A stretch of 9,573 nt of DNA, from the NCBI GenBank assembly GCA_900541975.1, contig UQLR01000033.1:1-9573 (forward strand), in the 5' to 3' direction. This document shows positions 7,454 through 9,573 of this stretch, piece by piece (position 1 is the stretch's first letter; every line of letters starts with the position of its first letter). Origin of the DNA: an uncultured Oscillospiraceae bacterium. Its GTDB lineage: Bacteria; Bacillota; Clostridia; Oscillospirales; Acutalibacteraceae. A model generated the notes under the pieces. The model was not told where the DNA came from, made no database searches, and was given only the letters and a program-made list of their open reading frames with translations. Both the position numbers and the translations under genes were made by a program.

Positions 7454-7486
7454 GCGCTTCCTCCTTTTTAACCTTTGTAGGTGAGC

Positions 7487-8122
7487 TTACGCTTCACCGC
7501 GCGCCGTTTTACAAAATTCCTTCATGCAGCAGACGTCGCATTTTGGTTTTCTGGCGTCGCAAACCGCCCTTCCGTGCAATACAAGACGGTGGCAAAAATC
7601 GTTAGATTCTTCCGGCGGTAAAATATCCCGCAATATTTTTTCAATCTTTGCCGCATCCTTTATCGTATGAAAGCCAAGACGCCCTGTAATACGAATACAA
7701 TGCGTGTCCACTACAACCGCCGGTTTTTTGAAAATATCCCCTATAATCAAGTTTGCTGTTTTTCTTCCCACGCCTGGCAGCGTCGTAAGCTGTTCTATTG
7801 TATCCGGTACCTTCCCTCCAAAACGGTCGCGCAGCATTACACACATGTTTACAATATCTTTTGCCTTGGTTTTATACAATCCACAGCTTTTTATATATCC
7901 CTCAACCTCGGTTATATCGGCCTGTGCAAAATCGGCAACTGTTTTAAACCTGTCAAACAAAGCCGGCGTTACCATATTGACCCGCAGATCTGTACATTGC
8001 GCCGCCAGACGGGTAGCAATCAGCAGCTGTAGCGGGTCCGTATATACAAGCGAACAAATCGCGTCGGGGTATTCTTTTTTCAATGCCTCAACCGCAAGCG
8101 CGGCTCTTTTTCGGTCGGTCAT
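7487..8122 (-). CDS. nth: Endonuclease III, DNA glycosylase/AP lyase
   Basis: Nth removes oxidised pyrimidines from DNA and cleaves the resulting abasic site in base excision repair. The helix-hairpin-helix LPGVGRKTAN holds the catalytic lysine (K121), and VDTH holds the catalytic aspartate (D139). The C terminus has the [4Fe-4S] pattern C-X6-C-X2-C-X5-C (C188, C195, C198, C204). With the start chosen here the protein is 211 residues, the same length as E. coli Nth, and the key residues are each offset by one. A longer frame begins with TTG at 8149, but AAGGGAG lies 8 bases before the ATG at 8122, which is the better start. In LAAQCTD, where the family often reads LSAQATD, the differences are conservative. 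The gene heads a minus-strand unit with lepA. Confidence 0.96.
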   Translation of the reverse strand: MTDRKRAALAVEALKKEYPDAICSLVYTDPLQLLIATRLAAQCTDLRVNMVTPALFDRFKTVADFAQADITEVEGYIKSCGLYKTKAKDIVNMCVMLRDRFGGKVPDTIEQLTTLPGVGRKTANLIIGDIFKKPAVVVDTHCIRITGRLGFHTIKDAAKIEKILRDILPPEESNDFCHRLVLHGRAVCDARKPKCDVCCMKEFCKTARGEA

Positions 8123-8161
8123 ACTGTTCACTCCCTTATGGTCGTCCAAAATACTGTTACT

Positions 8162-8190
8162 ATAGTACCATAAAAAGATTTTTTTGTCAG
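8162..8190 (-). promoter_or_regulatory. Promoter of the nth-lepA unit
   Basis: Read on the minus strand, the -35 hexamer CTGACA (8190-8185) and the -10 hexamer TACTAT (8167-8162) are 17 bases apart, and TGG directly before the -10 makes it an extended type. Transcription would start near 8155, about 33 bases before the nth ATG. The -10 lies in a 10-base palindrome, TACTATAGTA (8158-8167), whose significance is unclear. Confidence 0.55.
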
Positions 8191-8193
8191 CAA

Positions 8194-8222
8194 TTGCCCT
8201 TCATTTTCTTTTTTGCTATAAT
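8194..8222 (+). promoter_or_regulatory. Promoter of the HAD hydrolase gene
   Basis: TTGCCC (8194-8199) and a perfect TATAAT (8217-8222) are separated by 17 bases, with TGC before the -10 forming an extended -10 element. The expected start near 8229 leaves a leader of about 50 bases. Its -35 box is only 3 bases from the -35 box of the divergent nth promoter. Confidence 0.7.
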
Positions 8223-8278
8223 GCACTCTGTAGATATTCCTCCCAAAGGTAAAGAAGACACGGAAAGGAGCCGTTTTT

Positions 8279-9004
8279 ATGTATAAAAACTATTTGTTTG
8301 ATCTGTACGGCACACTTGTTGATATTCGTACAGATGAAGAAAACGGGTATTTATGGGAAAAACTTTGTACCCTTTACGGATTTTATGGTGCATATTACAC
8401 GCCGCCGGCGTTAAAAGACGCTTATCAAAAGGAGGTGCAGGCGGAAACGCAAGCCACCAAGGCGGCGTATCCGCAATATACCCATATAGAGGTACGGCTG
8501 GAAAACGTGTTTTTCACGCTCTATAAAAACCGCGGTGTAGTAGCTGACCGGCAACTTGTTGATTATACCGCACAATTTTTCCGGGCCATATCTACAAGCC
8601 ATGTCCGCCTATACGACGGCGTTTTAGATCTGCTCGATGCACTGAACAATGCCGGCAAAAAAAAGTATTTGCTTACAAACGCACAGCGCTGCTTTACCAT
8701 GCCGGAACTTACGCTTTTAAAGATTGCAGACCGGTTTGACGGGATTGTTATTTCCTCTAACGAATACACCAAGAAACCAGACAAAGCTTTTTACCACATT
8801 ATATTGAAACGTTACGGCCTGAACCCGGCCGAGAGCATTATGATCGGCAACGACTGTACAACAGATATAAAAGGCGCCCATGACGCGGGGCTTGACAGCC
8901 TGTATATCCACTCAAATCTTTCGCCGGAGATTACTAAGCCATTGCCTTGCACATACCGCATAATGGACGGGGATGTCTGTCAAATTAAGAAGCTTGTTTT
9001 ATAA
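8279..9004 (+). CDS. HAD-superfamily hydrolase
   Basis: This 241-residue protein has the four HAD motifs: I, FDLYGTLVD with nucleophile D8; II, LLTNAQ with T133; III, TKKPDKAF with K166; IV, IGNDCTTDIKGA with D192 and D196. A helical cap of the C1 type occupies about residues 15-100. The usual HAD phosphatase has DxDGT in motif I; here the second aspartate is tyrosine (Y10), as in 2-haloacid dehalogenases and several uncharacterised HAD groups. The reaction is therefore uncertain: it may be a dehalogenase-like enzyme or a phosphatase subgroup that does not need the second aspartate. GGAAAGGAG about 8 bases before the ATG is a strong ribosome binding site. It appears to be a single-gene unit. 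No good plus-strand terminator follows before the convergent rRNA operon. Confidence 0.9.
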   Translation: MYKNYLFDLYGTLVDIRTDEENGYLWEKLCTLYGFYGAYYTPPALKDAYQKEVQAETQATKAAYPQYTHIEVRLENVFFTLYKNRGVVADRQLVDYTAQFFRAISTSHVRLYDGVLDLLDALNNAGKKKYLLTNAQRCFTMPELTLLKIADRFDGIVISSNEYTKKPDKAFYHIILKRYGLNPAESIMIGNDCTTDIKGAHDAGLDSLYIHSNLSPEITKPLPCTYRIMDGDVCQIKKLVL

Positions 9005-9067
9005 TAGAGCAGAAATGGGCTTTTGTAAATTCTGAAAGACACTTTGCTTTTTTCAAAAGACTACATC

Positions 9068-9103
9068 AAACAAAAAGGGCAGAGAACTTTTTGTTCTCTG
9101 CCC
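9068..9103 (-). terminator. Terminator of the rRNA operon
   Basis: On the minus strand an 11-bp perfect stem, GGGCAGAGAAC with its complement (9103-9093 with 9087-9077), closes an A5 loop and is followed by TTTTTGTTTG. This is a strong intrinsic terminator placed about 145 bases after the 23S 3' end. On the plus strand the same hairpin has no U-tract, so it would stop transcription from the HAD gene poorly. Confidence 0.92.
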
Positions 9104-9111
9104 TGAAGGCC

Positions 9112-9139
9112 TGCATATCTGCCCAAAAGCAAATATGCA
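9112..9139 (-). other. Hairpin in the 23S rRNA trailer
   Basis: The arms 9139-9129 (TGCATATTTGC on the minus strand) and 9122-9112 (GCAGATATGCA) pair over 11 bp around a 6-base loop. The one departure from Watson-Crick pairing becomes a G-U wobble only in minus-strand RNA, which is the rRNA transcript direction. It lies just upstream of the operon terminator, and its role is not known. Confidence 0.55.
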
Positions 9140-9247
9140 AAAAAAAAAGAAAAACCGCAGATGCAGCAAAGAAAAAAAGCTGCACACTGAAAACTGAATA
9201 AAGGATAAACAGAAAAAAGGGAAAAACCAATTACCAAAGAAACCTGT

Positions 9248-9573
<326 letters not shown>

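Noticed and set aside
7487..7505. Imperfect hairpin at the nth stop codon (GGTGAGC/GCTTCACC)
   Set aside because: It is short, bulged and has no T-tract, and lies inside the probable nth-lepA transcript.
8123..8149. TTG start nine codons upstream for nth
   Set aside because: ATG 8122 has a better ribosome binding site and gives the standard family length of 211 residues.
7704..8165. 153-codon plus-strand frame opposite nth
   Set aside because: It is fully antisense to an unambiguous nth, has no recognisable domain and no ribosome binding site.
9005..9060. Possible plus-strand terminator after the HAD gene
   Set aside because: Only a CAGAA/TTCTG stem of 5 bp with a long loop is present, and the T-run further on is not linked to a stable stem.

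Overview
The window looks like a chromosomal segment from a low-to-mid GC Firmicute of the class Clostridia, probably an Oscillospiraceae/Ruminococcaceae-type gut or anaerobic bacterium. The grounds are strong GGAGG-type ribosome binding sites, compact intrinsic terminators, a type I dockerin, a CsbB/GtcA/YfhO-like glycosylation set, and a Firmicutes-type 23S rRNA 3' end. The taxonomic placement is inference from gene content, not from a search.

Layout, left to right. (1) Positions 1-1040 are accessory in character: an AT-rich leader, a 70-residue XRE-type DNA-binding protein, and a short reading frame carrying a FIVAR-like helical repeat plus a complete type I dockerin but no signal peptide. 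The latter looks like the 3' remnant of a larger secreted cellulosome-type gene and ends at a strong terminator. (2) Positions 1039-5550 hold a divergent cell-envelope glycosylation locus. On the minus strand are a polyprenyl-phosphate glycosyltransferase (GT2, DPM1/GtrB/CsbB type) and a GtrA-family membrane protein. On the plus strand is a large YfhO-family membrane protein. The known division of labour for such trios is that the GT2 loads a sugar onto undecaprenyl phosphate inside the cell, the GtrA protein helps flip it, and the YfhO GT-C enzyme moves the sugar to an acceptor outside, such as lipoteichoic acid. The intergenic region has a convincing promoter in each direction, a terminator-like hairpin and a LacI/CcpA-like inverted repeat over the yfhO -35 element. 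(3) Positions 5575-8199 hold housekeeping genes on the minus strand: nth (endonuclease III) followed by lepA (elongation factor 4), ending in a strong two-way terminator. (4) Positions 8194-9004 carry a plus-strand HAD-superfamily hydrolase, divergent from nth, with back-to-back promoters. (5) Positions 9068-9573 are the 3' end of an rRNA operon on the minus strand: about 326 nt of 23S rRNA, a flanking processing region and a strong terminator. No 5S rRNA or tRNA gene lies between the 23S end and the terminator.

For three genes (the GT2, yfhO and nth) the longest open frame does not give the best start. Promoter and ribosome-binding-site positions support downstream ATGs, and those are used here. 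I found no CRISPR array, transposase, tRNA or recognisable riboswitch, and nothing that amounts to a clearly new system. The points most worth following up are the missing 5S gene, the dockerin remnant, and the envelope glycosylation locus with its operator-like control site.
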